DNA of 64,000 nt from Amycolatopsis orientalis DSM 43388. GTDB lineage: Bacteria; Actinomycetota; Actinomycetes; Mycobacteriales; Pseudonocardiaceae. The notes below the pieces were generated by a model. That model saw only the letters and a list, made by a program, of their open reading frames with translations. It searched no databases and was not told where the DNA came from. Position 1 is the stretch's first letter; the number at the start of each line of letters is the position of its first letter. Positions 25,217 to 34,896 of this stretch are shown in pieces. The stretch covers positions 248,001 to 312,000 of the forward strand of contig NZ_ASXG01000196.1 in the NCBI RefSeq assembly GCF_000411975.1. The letters run 5' to 3'. The translations under genes and the position numbers were made by a program.

Positions 25217-26604
25217 CCCGAAAGCCGGCGAGATTCCTGGCCGCCACCGGCGTGGCCGCGATCTTCGGAGTGGCAGGATTCTTGATTCTCGTCTATGCAG
25301 TGTTCGCCCTTGGGCGTGGCGTGGGCAGTGGATGGAGAAGCGTCGTCGCGCGGCCGGTGCACCAATGGCACCGCGGCCACCCTTTCCAGGCTCTCTGCCG
25401 AGTACTGAGACTCGGACGCCCCCGGTACTGAAGAGCGTGGCGCGACAGGGTTCCCAGAGCGAAACGGTCCATGAATACGCACGTATCTAGCGCGCATGCG
25501 ATGTGGGGACGAGAATTTCGTGCATCGTTCGCTCGCCTGCGAAAGTGGGCTCGCTGGGGGTGCCCCGTCTGATGGCTGTTGCGGGGTCCTGTTTCTTCGG
25601 CGCTCCTGGTCGAGCAGCACCGGCTTGGGACCTCTTCGGCGCATCGGACGATCATCCTGGGTGCTCACGGCGATCCGGCCCGTACTGCGTTGGCGCGTCA
25701 TGCCTTCGGGCGGGGCGGCACTTCGATGCGGTGGCGGGGACGCGGCTCCGTCCACCAGCGTGCCAAACGGACGTAACACCGCACCGAGGAATCGCGACGA
25801 ATCTGTCGCAGGAACTCCTGCTCGGCTGAGGAGGCGCGATGCTCGCAACGAGAGACCGCGACTTGTAAGCCGACGCGGTTCGGCGCAGCCCCGGGACGAG
25901 GTGCTCGGGACCTCATCTCCGGACCGGCTGACGCAACCAGGCTCGCCGCAGCAAAAGAGCAAGGTCGATCGCTTCCTCAGGATCTTCCCGCCCGGAGAAC
26001 GGCGAGGCCGGCTGGTCCGCCTTGCTGCAGGCTGTGCGAGGCCGCGGCGGAGACCTCAGTGGCCCGGTATAACGCCGAGCGACTGCACCCTGGCTTGGAC
26101 AGACGGTGCCGTGGTGCTGGCCACCTGCTCGCACCCACCGTGGCGGAAACCGGGTTGGAGTTGCGCTTCGCCCGCGCCCACCCTCGGTTTGCGCCTGCAC
26201 CCGTCGTGAAGACCCTGTCTTCACTTCGGCCAGAACATGCTGTGGCAGATCTCCGAGCAGTCCAAGCTCGCGAACGCGCTGCGTTTCTGGGCCGTCGCGT
26301 TCACCGAGCATCACTCCACATCGAGGGCTTCGAGGGGCGCAACAAATCCGATCCTGCTCGATCTCTATATCGGGATGCAGACGAAGCGGCTTCGGGTTGG
26401 GCAGCTGGCCGACGTCTGCGGGTGACCGGTCGCGCCAGCCATGCCGACCAGAAGGGGACGTCTGGACCTGTCCAGCGCGACATCTGTCGCGCTCGGCCTC
26501 GGCGGCCGTTGGCGTCCGTCCAATGCGCCCCGTCGTCGCCGGTGTCCAGGATGAACGCACGCCGGGTGCCGAAGGTTCGGCTGGAGGAGAAAGGGCGGTA
26601 CAAC
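25217..26604. other. Decayed intergenic interval with a luciferase-like fragment
   Basis: About 1.4 kb with no intact gene. Open frames on both strands lack ribosome sites and motifs. Near 26055 the plus strand reads ARYNAERLHPGL, faintly like an integrase C-terminus but too short to call. The only fair match is the luciferase-like piece at 26237-26425. Confidence 0.45.
26237..26425 (+). pseudogene. Luciferase-like (LLM) flavin monooxygenase fragment
   Basis: About 60 codons read FWAVAFTEHHSTSRASRG, then NPILLDLYIGMQTKRLRVGQ. This matches the early barrel of LLM-class oxidoreductases (xxxWLxEHHxxxxGxxPNPxxLxxxIAxxTxRLRxG). Nothing before or after continues the family in any frame, so it is a leftover piece. 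Confidence 0.4.
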
Positions 26605-28566
26605 GTGGAAGACCTGGAGGGCACTGCGGCCCAGCGGAAGGTCACGGAGTTCTTGCGGGCGCTGCATGAGCCCGCGTTCGGCCGCCCGCACTCGCTCCGC
26701 GAGCCGCACGTCACGCGCGGCGGGGAGCGCGTCGCCGTCACCTGCGCTGTGTTCGACGAGCTGCGAGGCGTGCCGCGTACGGCGGTTTACACGGTGGAAG
26801 ACGGTGAACTCCGGCCGGTGACCACTGGGACAGGATCCTCGCGGTGGGGACGGTTCTCGCCGGACGGCGAGACGCTCGCCTTCCTGTCCGACCGGCGCAC
26901 GGCGGGGGAGTTCCAGCTGTATCTGCTCGACACCGGCCGCCTCGGGGAGGCGCGGCCGGCTCCCGAGGTGCCGGGGACGGTCGAGTACGCCCACTGGTCG
27001 CCGGACGGGCGCAAGGTGCTGCTCGGCGTGGCCGGGCTCGGCGCGGACCTCTCCGGCGGCCAGGGCTCCGGCACGAATGTGAAGCAGAAGCGGGAGCGGC
27101 CGTCGTGGTACCCGCAACTGGACGACGGGTCGAAGAACACCGGGTGGCGGACGCTGTGGGTCTGCGCCGTCGCGACCGGTGAGCTGGTGCGCGTGTCTCC
27201 GGCCGGGATGAACTGCTGGGAAGCCGGGTGGTGCGGGCCGGACCAGGTCGTGGCCATCGCCTCGGACGCGCCCGGCGAGGACGCGTGGTACACCGCCCAC
27301 CTGAGCCTGATCGATCTCAACGGCGACGCGCGCAAGCTGCTCGGCAGCGGCGTGCAGCTCGGGCTGCCGGTCGGCGCCCCGGACGGCAGCCAGGTCGCAG
27401 TAGTCGAAGCGGTGTGCAGCGACCGCGGGCTCGTCGCCGGAGATCTGCTCCTCGTCGAGCCGGCGACTGGTGCCGTGCGGCGGGTCGACACACGCGGCAC
27501 CGACGTCACGCATCTGGAGTGGATCGACGCCGACCGCCTCGGCTACGTCGGGCTGCGCCGCCTCGACTCGGTGGCCGGGGTCGTGGGAGCGGCCGACGGT
27601 GTGCTCGAGGAGGTGCTGTCGACCGACCGGTCCTGCACCGGTGGCGGTTTCCTGCCGGTGGGCGCGTTCACCGGGGACGGGCGGGTCCTGACCGTGCAGG
27701 ACTCCTACGAGGTGCCGCCGGAACTGGTGGTGGGCGATTCCCGGCTGGCCTCGACGGCGCATCCGGGAACAGACTTCCTCCGGTCGGTGGCCGGTTCGGC
27801 GGAGGTGGTGACCTGGGCGGCGCCTGACGGGCTCGAGATCGACGGAATTCTCTGCCGCCCGGCGGGGGAAGGACCGTTCCCGATGGTGGTGAGCATCCAT
27901 GGCGGTCCGATCTGGGCGTATCAGAACTCGTGGTCGATGCGGTACGCGTGGGTTCCGCTGCTGGTCCAGCAGGGCTACGCCGTGCTGAGCCCGAATCCCC
28001 GGGGCAGCTCCGGCCGCGGGCAGGAGTTCGCCGCGCGCGTCGTTCGGGATATGGGCGGCGCTGACACCCAGGACTACTTGTCGGGCATCGACGCGCTGGT
28101 CGAACGCGGGCTGGTCGACAGCAGCCGGGTCGGCCTGATCGGCGGCAGCTACGGTGGCTTCATGTCGTCCTGGCTGGTCACCCAGGACACCCGGTTCGCC
28201 GCCGCGGTCCCGGTTTCGCCGGTCACGAACTGGTACAGCCAAAGCTTCACCAGCAACATCGCCGCGTGGGGCAATCGCTTCCTCGGTGCCGACCCCGAGC
28301 AGCCCGGCACGCTCGCGCACACCCGCAGCCCGGTGCTGCACGCGAGCAAGGCGAGGACTCCATGTCTGAACGTCGCGGGTGCTCGGGACAACTGCACGCC
28401 GCCCGGCCAAGCTCGCGAGTTCCATCAAGCGTTGCTGGCGCACGGCGTGCCGTCGGAGCTGGCGATCTACCCGGAGGAGGGCCACGGCGTGCGTGCCTTC
28501 CCGGCACAGCTGGACTTTCTCACGCGCGTGGTGCACTGGTTCGAACGGCACATGCCCGCCTCCTGA
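26605..28566 (+). CDS. S9 family serine peptidase (acylaminoacyl-peptidase/DPP type)
   Basis: A 653-residue protein. The N-terminal part is a WD/PD40-like beta-propeller with repeated blades (GRFSPDGETLAFLSDR, AHWSPDGRKVLLG). The C-terminal alpha/beta-hydrolase domain has HGGPIWAYQNSW for the oxyanion hole and a complete triad: Ser515 in GGSYGGF, Asp595 in GARDNCTPP, His627 in EEGHGV. Such enzymes release N-terminal acyl-amino acids or dipeptides; no signal peptide is seen, so it is cytoplasmic. I choose GTG 26605 because AGGAGAAAGG lies 10 bases upstream; an in-frame ATG at 26551 is the alternative. It stands alone. Confidence 0.87.
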   Translation: MEDLEGTAAQRKVTEFLRALHEPAFGRPHSLREPHVTRGGERVAVTCAVFDELRGVPRTAVYTVEDGELRPVTTGTGSSRWGRFSPDGETLAFLSDRRTAGEFQLYLLDTGRLGEARPAPEVPGTVEYAHWSPDGRKVLLGVAGLGADLSGGQGSGTNVKQKRERPSWYPQLDDGSKNTGWRTLWVCAVATGELVRVSPAGMNCWEAGWCGPDQVVAIASDAPGEDAWYTAHLSLIDLNGDARKLLGSGVQLGLPVGAPDGSQVAVVEAVCSDRGLVAGDLLLVEPATGAVRRVDTRGTDVTHLEWIDADRLGYVGLRRLDSVAGVVGAADGVLEEVLSTDRSCTGGGFLPVGAFTGDGRVLTVQDSYEVPPELVVGDSRLASTAHPGTDFLRSVAGSAEVVTWAAPDGLEIDGILCRPAGEGPFPMVVSIHGGPIWAYQNSWSMRYAWVPLLVQQGYAVLSPNPRGSSGRGQEFAARVVRDMGGADTQDYLSGIDALVERGLVDSSRVGLIGGSYGGFMSSWLVTQDTRFAAAVPVSPVTNWYSQSFTSNIAAWGNRFLGADPEQPGTLAHTRSPVLHASKARTPCLNVAGARDNCTPPGQAREFHQALLAHGVPSELAIYPEEGHGVRAFPAQLDFLTRVVHWFERHMPAS

Positions 28567-29078
28567 AGCAGTGTCTGCGCTGGCTGCCGCGGGCGTTCAA
28601 GAGTGGTGTGGTGGTTTCCGCCCGATAAAAGGGATAGGCGCGGTGGATCTGGTGATGGTGCCGGTGTGATCACACCGGCCCGGTCGGGGCGGGAGGCGGT
28701 CGCACTCGAGCGTGGACCCGGTGCCAGGCAAGCGCCGACATCGGTGCCGAGTGCGATCGCGCGCAACTGCTGCCGACGGCGGCAGGCGTTGAGATGGTGT
28801 CGCGAGGAGAGGACAAACCGCCGGCATGCGACTGCGTTTTGGCCGCTGCGTGGAATCGTGGCCACGTCGCCTTCGATCTCGTCGCCACCGCGTCGCCGTT
28901 CGGGACAGCGGCCGACGGGTTCGACATCATGCGCTGGCCGCGATCGGCGCGATCAGGTCCCTGAAGTGCCACAACATGTCAGTCGACGGCGGACGAGCCC
29001 GTTGACCTTGTCGAGAAGAACAGGCGTCGAGAAGGCGAGCCAGGACACCCGCGCACTTGGATGTTCCGCGGTGTGTCG
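28567..29078. other. Intergenic region with a 20-base palindrome
   Basis: No gene I can support. It holds the perfect palindrome at 28660-28679; the rest shows no recognisable motif in any frame. Confidence 0.45.
28660..28679. promoter_or_regulatory. 20-base perfect palindrome GCCGGTGTGATCACACCGGC
   Basis: Every base pairs across the centre. It lies 93 bases after the stop of the S9 peptidase gene and over 400 bases from the convergent TetR gene. The TGTGATCACA core resembles a Crp half-site pair without spacer. It may be an operator remnant or a site for an unknown regulator; a terminator is less likely because there is no loop. Confidence 0.4.
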
Positions 29079-29615
29079 TCAGGTCTCGATGATGGCCATG
29101 ATTGCCGCGGCAAAAGGGGCTGGGTCGAGGTCGCCGCGCACGGCGAGCTGCTGGCGGTAGCCGTCGCAGAGCGCAACGAACGCTTCGGCGGTCCGGGCGG
29201 CTTCCGCCTGCTCGCGGTCGGGCAGGAGCGCCGCGACCGCAGCACGCAGTTCGTCGAGCTGCTGCCGGACGAGGGCGGCCAGCGGTTCGGAAACCGCGGC
29301 CTCGGCGTAGATCTGGGTCACCAGACGGGCGTGGTCCTCTTCCCGGGCAAGCGTGCGGATGTGCTCAAGGAAGTCCCGCACGGACCGGGCGGTCAGCTCG
29401 GTGGGCAGCGCTTGGCCCGCCTGCTCGCAGATGGCGGCGACGATCTGGTCTTTGCCTTTGAAGTACCGGTAGATCGCCCCGGTGGACAAGCCCGACGCTT
29501 CGACGAGATCGGCCATGGACGTGCGGGCGAAACCATGCGTGGCGAAGCGGGCGCGGGCGGCGTCGATGATCTGCTGACGTCGCGCGTCGAGGTGTGCTTG
29601 AGTGACTCTCGGCAT
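29079..29615 (-). CDS. TetR-family transcriptional regulator
   Basis: A 178-residue protein. The N-terminal domain reads RRQQIIDAARARFATHGFARTSM then VEASGLSTGAIYRYFKGKDQIVAAI, a textbook TetR helix-turn-helix. The C-terminal region is of the TetR_C type, with REEDHARLVTQIYAEAAVSEPL. The ATG is at 29615. Five bases upstream, between it and the divergent VOC gene, is AACGA-N4-TCGTT, a standard operator form for this family, so it probably represses itself and the VOC gene. The ligand is unknown. Confidence 0.9.
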   Translation of the reverse strand: MPRVTQAHLDARRQQIIDAARARFATHGFARTSMADLVEASGLSTGAIYRYFKGKDQIVAAICEQAGQALPTELTARSVRDFLEHIRTLAREEDHARLVTQIYAEAAVSEPLAALVRQQLDELRAAVAALLPDREQAEAARTAEAFVALCDGYRQQLAVRGDLDPAPFAAAIMAIIET

Positions 29616-29619
29616 AAAG

Positions 29620-29633
29620 AACGACCATTCGTT
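29620..29633. promoter_or_regulatory. TetR operator AACGA-N4-TCGTT
   Basis: A perfect 5-base inverted repeat with CCAT as spacer, 4 bases before the TetR start codon, within an AT-rich patch that also holds GGTAT-N10-ATACC (about 29639-29658). Position and form suit autoregulation. Confidence 0.55.
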
Positions 29634-29845
29634 TTATCTGGTATAGTCCGAACCATACCCCAGCTCGCGTCTTCGGGAGGCATTCGTGCGGTACCGGGTT
29701 TCCGGAAGACGGAGCGGCTCGCGAAGTGCGCCGCGCGAATACGCGGAGGCTCCGCTGGCTCGCGGTTCGACGGCGACCAGAGCCTTCTCGACGGCCGGTT
29801 CTGTTCCGTGGCCTGATTCCCGATCCGCCGACACCTGGAGTGTGC

Positions 29846-30202
29846 ATGTCCGCAGCCCGCATCGCCGCGATCAACTTCGAATGCGCCGACCCCGCCGCCC
29901 TGGCCCGGTTCTGGGCTGACTTGGTCGACGGCGAGACGGTGGTCGAGACGCCGGGATTCTGTGCGGTCAAGGCCGGTCCGCTTCACCTCGGTGCGGTCAA
30001 GGTCGCTGACTACCGGCCGCCCACCTGGCCCTCCGCTCAGCGTTCGCAGCAGATCCACCTCGACGTCGCCGTAGACGACCTCGACACCGCCGAACGCAAG
30101 GCGATCGGGCTCGGAGCCACCAAAGAAGCAGTGCAACCTGGTCCGGAGCGCTTCCGGGTGCTCCGTGATCCAGCCGGTCATCCGTTCTGCCTGCGGGCTT
30201 GA
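29846..30202 (+). CDS. VOC-family (glyoxalase-like) protein
   Basis: A 118-residue protein with a single vicinal-oxygen-chelate fold. It begins RIAAINFECADPAALARFWADLV, the usual first strand and helix; QQIHLDVAVDDLDTAERKAIGLGA marks the second half, and RVLRDPAGHPFCL is the closing strand motif. A histidine in the second half (QIHLDV) is a typical metal ligand. Function could be resistance or small-molecule isomerisation; substrate is unknown. ATG 29846 follows CTGGAG. It diverges from the TetR gene at 29079, its likely repressor. Confidence 0.82.
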   Translation: MSAARIAAINFECADPAALARFWADLVDGETVVETPGFCAVKAGPLHLGAVKVADYRPPTWPSAQRSQQIHLDVAVDDLDTAERKAIGLGATKEAVQPGPERFRVLRDPAGHPFCLRA

Positions 30203-30884
30203 TCTCGCCGTTGTGCGATCCAGTCGTGCAATCCGTGGGCACTCGTGCCGGCGCGCCGGGCACAGGTCCAGGCCGCGGGACGGTCCACGCCCCACCGCTT
30301 CGGCTGTTCGCCATGACGACGCCGGCAGCGCAGGAGCGCATGCGAGACCCGACAGCTCTCAGCCTGTGCTCTCCAAGGAGAAGGGGGTCCTGGCCGAGCG
30401 CCCGCCCCGGGCAGTTGCACAGTGGCGATGGCCTCGGCTTCCGCTTTCACCCTGCGCGCATGGCTTCCGCCGACGCAGCGGACACCCACGTGGTGACTCG
30501 GCTGTGCTTGCCGAGGTGCGTGTGCAGCCAACACCGTCACGCGGGTTCAGCCTCGGCGCTGCCTTCCTTTACGGGTCCCGGTGGACCGCGATCTCGTTCT
30601 CCTCGTGCTGGATTCCAGCAACGGCGTGTACTGCGAAGCGCCGCTGGTGGCATCGCTCGCCGAGGCGAGGGAGATCGCCTCCACCGTGCGGACCTAGCTC
30701 GCGTGGTATCCCGATTGCTGGGCCTTGGTCTCAGCACCCGGTCGAACTATCGGTACTTCGAGGAAACGGCCGTCTGTGCCAACCTGGCTGCGACGCCTTT
30801 ATGACTGCCGCTGCGGAGCATCGACGAGGTTGGCGTAGCCGCCATGATGCTTGCTACTGTTCGGGCCCGGCTTCCTGCGTCGAG
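30203..30884. other. Intergenic, no supported gene
   Basis: About 680 bases between the VOC gene and the convergent SCP2-like gene. A plus-strand frame near 30580-30690 reads DLVLLVLDSSNGVY, then PLVASLAEAREIASTVRT before a stop, like a fragment of an unknown small protein, but there is no start or continuation. Otherwise nothing. Confidence 0.4.
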
Positions 30885-31286
30885 TCAGACTTCAGGAAAG
30901 ACGGTCGGTATGGTCGCGGCCTTCTGCGCGGCCGAGTATGCCTTGGCGACGCGCTGGGTCACCGACGGGTCGCCGCGCGTCTCGATCACCGGTTCGGTCG
31001 CCTGGCCGCCATCGCGGGATGCGCGACTGTACAGAATCGTTTCGGCCCAATCGGTCACGTAGGTAAGATCGGCGTGTACTGGCGGCTCCAGGGAGAATGA
31101 CGCGCCCGCCTTCGGGTCGAGGCGCAGGGTCCAGTACACGGCGCCGCCCGGGCCATCGCTCAGCTCGTAGGTGATCGTGTAGTCGCGGTCCAGCTGTGCA
31201 CAGGCGGAAGCGACTTCGGCAGACCCGCCGAGCAACTCGTTCATTCGGTCGACGTGTTCTCGGGACATGAAGATCAGCTCGGCCAA
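30885..31286 (-). CDS. Small SCP2-like (sterol carrier/lipid-binding fold) protein
   Basis: A 133-residue protein. After a helical start (MSREHVDRMNELLGGSAEV) come strands DYTITYELSDGPGGAVYWTLRLD, a hydrophobic ADLTYVTDWAETILYSRA and a closing VIETRGDPSVTQRVAKAYSAAQKA, the order seen in SCP2-type domains, where a DVTI strand and GD loop line a lipid cavity. The match is by pattern only. The start is TTG 31286 because GGGGAGGA lies just before it; the in-frame ATG 18 bases later has no ribosome site. It stands alone. Ligand and role are unknown. Confidence 0.5.
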   Translation of the reverse strand: MAELIFMSREHVDRMNELLGGSAEVASACAQLDRDYTITYELSDGPGGAVYWTLRLDPKAGASFSLEPPVHADLTYVTDWAETILYSRASRDGGQATEPVIETRGDPSVTQRVAKAYSAAQKAATIPTVFPEV

Positions 31287-32023
31287 CGTTCCTCCCCATC
31301 ACGGGCGATGAGAGCTCTAGCGTATGGCTGCGAGTCACTGGGGTCTTTATCCAGAAGTTGCGACAAGACGGCGGTACACATCGACAAATGTCGCTCCCGT
31401 GGGTCGCGCGCACCGCACGGTCGCTTGCCTTCGTTTTTTGACGTTGTGGCGGCAGCCGTCGAGGGTCCGGTGTCGAGCCCTGGTGGAAGAACTCCTCGCC
31501 GTCGCCGACTTCGTGAATGATCCACCGGCGAGTGGAACGAACAACTGGAGAATCAGAGCGGAGGCAAAGTAGACGGGTGTGCCAGCTATGCCGCCGATGA
31601 CAGCAAAAGCAGGCTGGCGGCACCGCGCAACGACAGCGTTGCCGACGACAGGCTCGGTCACCGTTCAGCGTCGCTGAGGGTGAGGACGTCGCATGCGACA
31701 TTTGTCGTGCGAGATGCGCCGGTTCCCCGATGATGTGTCGCTCGCGTTCCGGTCGTTCAAGTTGGAGGATGAGCCGATGGCAGACGGCCTGCAGGGCATG
31801 GGAAACGTCGCGGCGGGAAGGTGGTGCCGACCAGCGGCCGCCGCCTCCCTATCGGTTCAGCTGCCATCCGCGAGCTGTCACTTTGGTGACGACGACAACG
31901 TCCGGGGCCGTCGGTTGGCAGCAGCTCGTCAGGGAAACCGCTCGTGAATGGTCCGAGGCAGGGACCGGGCAACCGATCATCTTATCACCGTCCACAAAGG
32001 AACAGCTTGAACGGAGGCACGCG
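31287..32023. other. Intergenic, no supported gene
   Basis: About 740 bases between the SCP2-like gene and the prolyl oligopeptidase. The long frames crossing it have no ribosome sites or motifs. The last 15 bases carry ACGGAGGCACGCG, the ribosome site of the next gene. Confidence 0.45.
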
Positions 32024-34108
32024 ATGCTCGGTCAGCAGCTGGCATATCCGGTGGCGAGAACCGTTGACGCCCAGGACACCGTCGCGGGGATGACGTTCCC
32101 CGATCCGTACCGATGGCTCGAGGACGAGTCCGATGAATCGATGGCCTGGCAGCGGGAGCAGAACGCTCTCACCGACGCGTTCGTCGAGGGATGGCCGCAT
32201 CTGGCCAGGCTCCGTGCCGTGATCGAACACTACGTCGCGGACGGCACCGGTTCGCCGAACTGGATGGTTGAACCGGTGCCGCGGTTCGCCGGCGGCCGAT
32301 GGTTCCGGCTCGACCGGACTCCGGCACCGGAATACCCGGACCGTGCCGTCCTCATCGTCTCCGACGAGCCGGAAGGCTCCGGGCGGGTGCTCTACGACCC
32401 CAACGCCGCCGGGGACCAGCAGATCTCGTGGCTCGCTCCGTCCCCGGACGGCCGAAAGGTCGCCTTCGCGGTGTGTGCGAACGGCTCGGATCTGGGCGAG
32501 ATCTACTTGCTGGACGTGGAAACCGGTCGTCGCCTGGCGGACCGCATTCCACATCGGACGCTGGGTCCGCTGGTCATCCCGCAGTGGCTGCCGGACGGTT
32601 CGGGGTTCTTCTACACAGCCGGCATCACGTCCGAGGGCGGCTTCGCCCTGCGATTGTACCTGCATCTGGTCGGGAGTCCGGTCACCGCCGATCCCGAACC
32701 GGTCGACGCCGCCGACGGGCCGACTGTCCAAGTTGCCGCGGACGGCCGCCACGCCGTCGTGACCAGCGTTTGGCCCTTGCCGCAGTACGTTTGCGAGCTG
32801 CCGGAGCGGCAGTGGCGTCCGTTCGTGCAGGGCATCGACTCATCCGTCGCGGGCGTCATCGACGGGGATTTCTACGTCGCAGTCACCAACCACGACGCGC
32901 CGCGAGGCCGCGTCGTCGAGATCCCTTTCGACGGACCGAATCCGTCGGACCCGGCCACCTGGCGCGAACTGGTCCCGGAATCCGAGCGCGTGCTCGGCAA
33001 CCTCCGGCTAATCGGCGGGCGGCTGGTGGTGACCGGGTCGGTCGACACCGAGGGCAGGGCGTGGGTCTTCGACCGCGACGGAACGGAACTGGAGGAGGTG
33101 CCGCTGCCCGGTCGGGGCGCGCTGCCTCTCGACGTGCTTCCCAACGCCACCCTGGCTCCCGACGGGCATCCGGACGAGTTCGTGTTCTTGTTCTCGACTC
33201 CGGTGTCGTCGCCGGGACTGTACCGCTACCGGCTCGGCTCCGGATGCGTCGACACCCTGCGCGCACCACGAGCTCGGCTCCGCGGCGTGGCCTCCTCGCT
33301 CCGCTGGGCGCGGTCCGCGGACGGCACCCGGGTGCCGTACCACCTGGTCCGGCCGGACGGTGCCGGAACAGGCCCGGTGCCCACCCTCGTCAGCGGATAC
33401 GGCGGCGGCCGGGTCTCGTGGCCCGCGCAGTTTTCCGGCCCGGTCGCGGCGTTCGTCGCGGCCGGCGGCGCGCTCGCCATCTCACACCAGCGCGGCGGCA
33501 GCGACCTCGGATCGGACTGGGCCGACGCCGGGCGCGTCGAGCACAAGCAGAACAGCTTCGACGACCTTTACGCGATCGCCGAAGACCTCGTCGCCACCGG
33601 GGTGACGACCACCGAAAAGCTAGCGCTGACCGGCTGGAGCAACGGCGGCATCATGGCCGGGGTCGCGTACGCGCAGCGCCCGGATCTGTGGGCAGCCGTG
33701 GTGGCGCAGTGCCCAGTGCTCGACATCGTCGGAACCCACCGCCACCCGTACGGCCGGTTCGCCGTCACCGCCGAATACGGCGACCTCGACGACCCGGACG
33801 ACGTCGCCCGTCTCGCCACGATGTCGCCGTACCAGAACCTGAAGGACGGCGTGGCCTACCCGGCGCTGTATGTGCACACCGGGGGAGCGGACGTAGCGTG
33901 CCCGCCCGGCCCGACACGCAAGTTCATCGCCCGGGCGCAGGCTGCGACCAGCGTCGTCGGTCCGGCATTGGTGCGGGTGTGGGACGAGGTGGGGCACGGC
34001 ATGGCCACGAGCCGATCGGAGAGCATCACCCACGCGACCCACTGGCTCGCCTTCCTGATGCGACAACTCGGCATGGTGCCGCCCGAGGCTGGGCGACACA
34101 CCCGATAG
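32024..34108 (+). CDS. Prolyl oligopeptidase family serine peptidase (S9A)
   Basis: A 694-residue protein with classic prolyl oligopeptidase structure. The N-terminus YPVARTVDAQDTVAGMTFPDPYRWLEDE leads into a seven-bladed propeller; the hydrolase domain begins near residue 430 with RVPYHLVRPDG. The triad is Ser539 (GWSNGG, where GGSNGG is usual), Asp623 (TGGADVACPP) and His658 (VGHGM). SHQRGGSDLGSDWADAGR is the family loop before the nucleophile. It cleaves short peptides, usually after proline, in the cytoplasm; no signal peptide. The ATG at 32024 follows ACGGAGG. It differs in subfamily from the S9 enzyme at 26605. Confidence 0.9.
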   Translation: MLGQQLAYPVARTVDAQDTVAGMTFPDPYRWLEDESDESMAWQREQNALTDAFVEGWPHLARLRAVIEHYVADGTGSPNWMVEPVPRFAGGRWFRLDRTPAPEYPDRAVLIVSDEPEGSGRVLYDPNAAGDQQISWLAPSPDGRKVAFAVCANGSDLGEIYLLDVETGRRLADRIPHRTLGPLVIPQWLPDGSGFFYTAGITSEGGFALRLYLHLVGSPVTADPEPVDAADGPTVQVAADGRHAVVTSVWPLPQYVCELPERQWRPFVQGIDSSVAGVIDGDFYVAVTNHDAPRGRVVEIPFDGPNPSDPATWRELVPESERVLGNLRLIGGRLVVTGSVDTEGRAWVFDRDGTELEEVPLPGRGALPLDVLPNATLAPDGHPDEFVFLFSTPVSSPGLYRYRLGSGCVDTLRAPRARLRGVASSLRWARSADGTRVPYHLVRPDGAGTGPVPTLVSGYGGGRVSWPAQFSGPVAAFVAAGGALAISHQRGGSDLGSDWADAGRVEHKQNSFDDLYAIAEDLVATGVTTTEKLALTGWSNGGIMAGVAYAQRPDLWAAVVAQCPVLDIVGTHRHPYGRFAVTAEYGDLDDPDDVARLATMSPYQNLKDGVAYPALYVHTGGADVACPPGPTRKFIARAQAATSVVGPALVRVWDEVGHGMATSRSESITHATHWLAFLMRQLGMVPPEAGRHTR

Positions 34109-34449
34109 GCGCCCGCCGTCAGCGTCCCCCGGGCCGGATCCCGCACGCGTGTCGTGCTCGTCCACCTCGGCAAGTGCGCCGTCGCAAGCGGGATCGGATG
34201 CCTCCTCTCCAAGAGGCTTTCCCGGACGTTCGCCGGCTCGAGTTGCGCAGATTCGTCTGCCTGCACGGGTGCGCCGGAGAACCTCCCCGCGTCGCGTGTC
34301 AGCTCACCTCTCGCGGTCCGACGATGACCGATCCCGGTCGACACTGGCCAAGTGGGCGCGAACGCGAACGGCGGTGCCCCTACGCCGATCTTGAGCCGGG
34401 CCATGGGGCAGGCGGAGTAAGCACCGCCGCGCCCTGGACGGCTGGGCGG
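34109..34449. other. Intergenic, nothing recognised
   Basis: About 340 bases between converging genes (prolyl oligopeptidase and Lrp regulator). No gene, clear stem-loop or repeat seen. Confidence 0.45.
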
Positions 34450-34896
34450 TCATCCGGCACCCGTCATTTTCACCGTCTTCATCGGGAACTGGGAGTTGGT
34501 GCGTGCGACCCCGGGCAAGCGCGTAAGGGTGCTCATGTACACCTGCTCGTAGGCGGCGAGGTCGGCGACGGCCACCCAAAGGACATAGTCGGGTTGACTG
34601 AACAGGCGGAAGCACTCCTCGACCGCGTCGATCTCCGCGATCCTGGCTTCGAATGCCTCGATGGTGTCAATGTCCTGCGTGGCCATGTCAATGTGCACGA
34701 GCACGCGGAAACCCCGGCCGAGTGCGGTGGCGTCGACGGCGGCGTGATAGCCCGTGATGACACCGGATTCCTCCAGCGCGCGCACCCGCCGCAGACACGG
34801 CGACGGCGTCAGACCCACTTTGTCGGCGAGCTCGGTGTTGGCGAGGCGTCCGTCAGCTTGCAGATGGCGGATGATTGCGCGGTCTATCCTGTCCAT
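34450..34896 (-). CDS. Lrp/AsnC-family transcriptional regulator
   Basis: A 148-residue protein, normal Lrp length. The winged helix is MDRIDRAIIRHLQADGRLAN and LADKVGLTPSPCLRRVRALEESGVI; the RAM domain has VLVHIDMATQDIDTIEAFEARI and SQPDYVLWVAVADLAAYEQVYMSTLTRLPGV, where the effector-binding loops lie. The recognition helix LTPSPCLRRVRALE is that of true Lrp/BkdR-type regulators of amino-acid metabolism. The start is ATG 34896; no strong ribosome site. Nearby candidates for control are the prolyl oligopeptidase and the Leu/Phe dehydrogenase at 36929, but no site is visible. Confidence 0.9.
   Translation of the reverse strand: MDRIDRAIIRHLQADGRLANTELADKVGLTPSPCLRRVRALEESGVITGYHAAVDATALGRGFRVLVHIDMATQDIDTIEAFEARIAEIDAVEECFRLFSQPDYVLWVAVADLAAYEQVYMSTLTRLPGVARTNSQFPMKTVKMTGAG

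Noticed and set aside
25147..25962. 271-codon minus-strand frame overlapping the transketolase end
   Set aside because: No ribosome site, odd composition and no motif; overlaps the 3-prime end of a good gene.
26059..26604. N-terminal extension of the S9 peptidase frame, and ARYNAERLHPGL as an integrase
   Set aside because: The extension has no homology to S9 enzymes and a strong ribosome site lies just before GTG 26605; the integrase-like string is too short and stands alone.
26365..28551. 728-codon minus-strand frame opposite the S9 peptidase
   Set aside because: Antisense of a gene with a full catalytic triad; product has no recognisable domain.
28603..29160. 185-codon plus-strand frame in the gap before the TetR gene
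   Set aside because: No motif or ribosome site, and it runs into the antisense of the TetR gene.
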